From Adiantum capillus-veneris (taxonomy: Eukaryota > Streptophyta > Polypodiopsida > Polypodiales > Pteridaceae): a stretch of 64,000 nucleotides of DNA. Of this stretch, positions 61,970-64,000 are shown piece after piece (the first letter of the stretch is position 1; the number at the start of each line of letters is the position of its first letter). The translations under genes were made by a program, and so were the position numbers. The notes beneath the pieces were generated by a model that did not search any database, had not been told where the DNA came from, and saw only the letters and a program-made list of their open reading frames with translations. Where the stretch lies: positions 4,988,501 through 5,052,500 of the forward strand of contig CM043942.1 of assembly GCA_014529385.2 (NCBI GenBank), in the 5' to 3' direction.

Positions 61970-63440
61970 ATCATTTCAAGGCTTGATAATCATCCCTAGA
62001 ATGAGGTATGGAGGGAGAGGCAGTAGGGATGGAAGGTGACAGAGTGAGTGAAGGGAAGCCTTGATATCATGAGTGATTGAGGGTGTTGGGTGATGTTGAG
62101 GAGATGGCTGGTGTTTTGGTTGATGCATAGGAGAGCATGAGGGAGAGTGTGGACGTGTAGGGTCATGAGGAAGAGAGCGCACGGGATTGCCTCAAGGGGT
62201 TGGTAGATGGGTTGAGGATTGAGGAAAGGATTGTGTAGTGGCTTCCTTGTCCTTTGTAAAATTGGGTATAATAAAAAAGCTAGAGGGAGATTGATAAGAA
62301 AGATGAGCAGAGGCAACTGTAGGTTCTTGCTATGTTGGTTGTTGCACCTCTTTGTACCTCCAAGATGGGGGCCATAGTTGTGGCCTTGGTTGTGGTGGGA
62401 CAAATGCATTGGGGGCTCCATCAAGACATGTCTCCACAAGATTAACAATATTTTGGACCATTGTCATCTTGAAGGCCTCATATGAACATCATAATAATCT
62501 ACTAGGTTTCTAGCCTACAAAACGATACCTCATGCTTAGTGATACCTTGACTTTAGTAACTATAAGATGATATGATTTGTCATTCATTTTTTTTATATAT
62601 ATAAAGATTACACTTACACTTCTATGCACCTTAGCATAAATGTCCTTGAGTAGCAGTAGTTCTACATTTGTAAGAACTCTCCGTCCACAAGGATGTCTGT
62701 TATCTTATTTTGTCACCTTGCAACTCAGAATTAGAATGTCATCACAAGTTTTCTCTTGGGTCAATGCAGGTGAATACTGATGGAGAGAGGTTAGTGACCA
62801 GCATGCTATTAGTAGAAAGGGTTTGGTTAGAGACTAAACATGTCTGAATCAAAAAACAAGCTTTGCAAAACAAATTGCACATATCTTAAACAAAAATTTA
62901 TAATTTGGTATGCCAACTCCTTGGTACCGTTTTGCAATATGGTAATCTCATGTGAAGGCAAAAGGGAAATTACAAAATGCATCCCCACACAAAAAAAAGG
63001 AAACATCAAAATGGGGAACAAGGAAGACCATGGCTTCCCTGTTGGCTTCATCAATGACCTCTGCTACCTCTTTGTATCTTGGCTCAAAGTAAGAATCTTC
63101 ATCTGTTGGTTTTTGGACCCATTCCACATTTAGAGATGTGCCATAACCTTCACTTTACTCATCGGTAGGGCTGTCAAAATGGTGTCCATTTTCTTACAAA
63201 AATTTCACTGGTGCAAGGGTCTTGCCGTACCTGAATTTCAAGAGCCTTAGGGAAATTGATATCTTGGGTATCACAGTCACTTTGTGGTGGGCATCATGGG
63301 TTGTGAGCACATAGCTACCTCGGAAAAACTTGATAAGAAAGTCTTTGGTTGCCTCATCTAAGCAACCCATTGCACTTTTGACCCACTAACAATCAAATGG
63401 TTGTCACACTATAGTAAAACATCAAGGGGTATCCGCCAAC
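61970..63440. other. Unassigned sequence
   Basis: The minus-strand open frame at 62448-61996 is Pro/His/Leu-rich low complexity without a domain. The rest (62450-63440) is AT-rich with no supported gene. Confidence 0.4.
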
Positions 63441-64000
63441 CACACCACTATAACATGAAACAAGTGAGGGGGGTCTTGTAAGCACACCTCCATCTCGTGT
63501 TGTGGCGTGACAAAGATGGAACATGGAGGGTATTTTATCTAAGGTCTACAACTGTTTTGTGTTGTGCCACGAGAATTAATTTGTCATGCTACAATGCAAG
63601 AGATGTCTAGAAATCCTACATCCTTCTCACATTATGTCACGACATTCCTTTGTTGCACCACAACACAACATGAAGGGTAGTCTTCCTAGGGTCTACAATT
63701 GTTTAACATTGCGGCATGACAATTATTTTATCATGCCAAAACGTGAGAGAATGAAGGGGGTTTGCCACATATAGCTCCTTCTTGTGTTGTGGCGCGACAT
63801 GTTTTTGTCGCGTCAGAATGCGACATGGAGGGTAGTCTTCATAGGATTTCATTCTGGTGTGATAATTAATTTATTGTGCCACAATTCAAGATAATGGAGG
63901 TTGTTCTAGCATGCATACTTACTTATTGAATTTTGGCGCGACAACCATATTGTTGTGCCACAACGTGAGAGTAGTGAGGAAATCTAGTATGCACACTTAT
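63441..64000. repeat. ~155-bp tandem repeat made of hairpins, running off the window
   Basis: The motif TTGTGGCGCGACA ... TGTTGTGCCACAA (inverted arms, 5-10 bp loop) recurs about every 60-80 bp with centres near 63505, 63577, 63648, 63725, 63803, 63870 and 63948. Spacer sequences alternate: GGGTAGTCTTCCTAGGG-type spacers start at 63519, 63674 and 63831 (155 and 157 bp apart), the other spacer type (AGAGAATGAAGGGGG-like) lies between. So the true unit is ~155 bp with two hairpins; ~3.5 units are visible. Confidence 0.75.

Noticed and set aside
61996-62448. 150-codon minus-strand frame rich in Pro and His
   Set aside because: Low complexity, no domain, and next to a poly-G run; no support as a gene.
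63441-64000. Possible CRISPR-like array
   Set aside because: Repeats are hairpins with similar, alternating spacers and a plant context; spacers are not unique sequences.

Overview
This window is repeat-dominated nuclear DNA of a land plant. The evidence is plant-type Ty3/gypsy and Ty1/copia LTR retrotransposons, primer-binding sites matching plant tRNA-Asp and initiator tRNA-Met, a hAT (DUF659-type) transposase remnant, and long CT/TG microsatellites. I see no convincing host gene, rRNA, tRNA or CRISPR array. Such dense nesting fits a large, transposon-rich genome (a fern, gymnosperm or large angiosperm genome would do), but the lineage cannot be fixed from the sequence.

Layout. (1) 1-1394: the 3' end and 3' LTR of a + strand LTR element whose body lies left of the window; it is inserted in the third ORF of the next element. 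(2) 1395-18889: Gypsy-1, a very large minus-strand Ty3/gypsy element with 5' LTR 17959-18889, tRNA-Asp-type PBS, a leader with palindromic boxes every ~300 bp, gag-protease, RT, RNase H, integrase, a second aspartic-protease domain after the integrase, an internal polypurine block, a second palindrome array and a ~770-codon coiled-coil ORF. (3) 18890-20259: the leader of an older related element into which Gypsy-1 appears to have inserted, with its own PBS and a different palindrome at similar spacing. (4) 21234-33637: Copia-B, a decayed + strand copia element, split inside its gag zinc knuckle by Gypsy-2 (21649-29901, minus strand, two LTRs, perfect 5-bp target duplication AATGA). (5) 34313-37000: a decayed + strand Gypsy-1 relative that switches near 36812 into a Gypsy-2-like 3' end and LTR full of tandem repeats. 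(6) 39038-41380: Copia-C, a minus-strand copia copy truncated at its 5' end. (7) 41381-47950: Gypsy-3, a broken minus-strand gypsy element from protease to a post-integrase helical/coiled-coil ORF. (8) 48430-50959: remnant of another copia family (Copia-D). (9) 50960-53700: microsatellites and unassigned sequence. (10) 53700-54589: a hAT transposase remnant interrupted by Copia-A (54590-59330, minus strand, 227-bp LTRs differing at one base, target duplication AATAA). (11) 59331-64000: unassigned decayed sequence ending in a ~155-bp tandem repeat built of hairpins that runs off the window.

How the parts relate. Copia-A, -B and -C are one family at three stages of decay, so each can be read against the others: Copia-A has near-identical LTRs and the RT YVDD motif but has lost its protease segment, while B and C have each lost one catalytic Asp of YVDD. 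Gypsy-1 and Gypsy-3 share a layout with an extra helical/coiled-coil reading frame after the integrase. The least ordinary object is Gypsy-1: two aspartic-protease domains, two tandem HHCC zinc modules before the integrase core, and matching palindrome arrays ~280 bp upstream of both its first and its last ORF.
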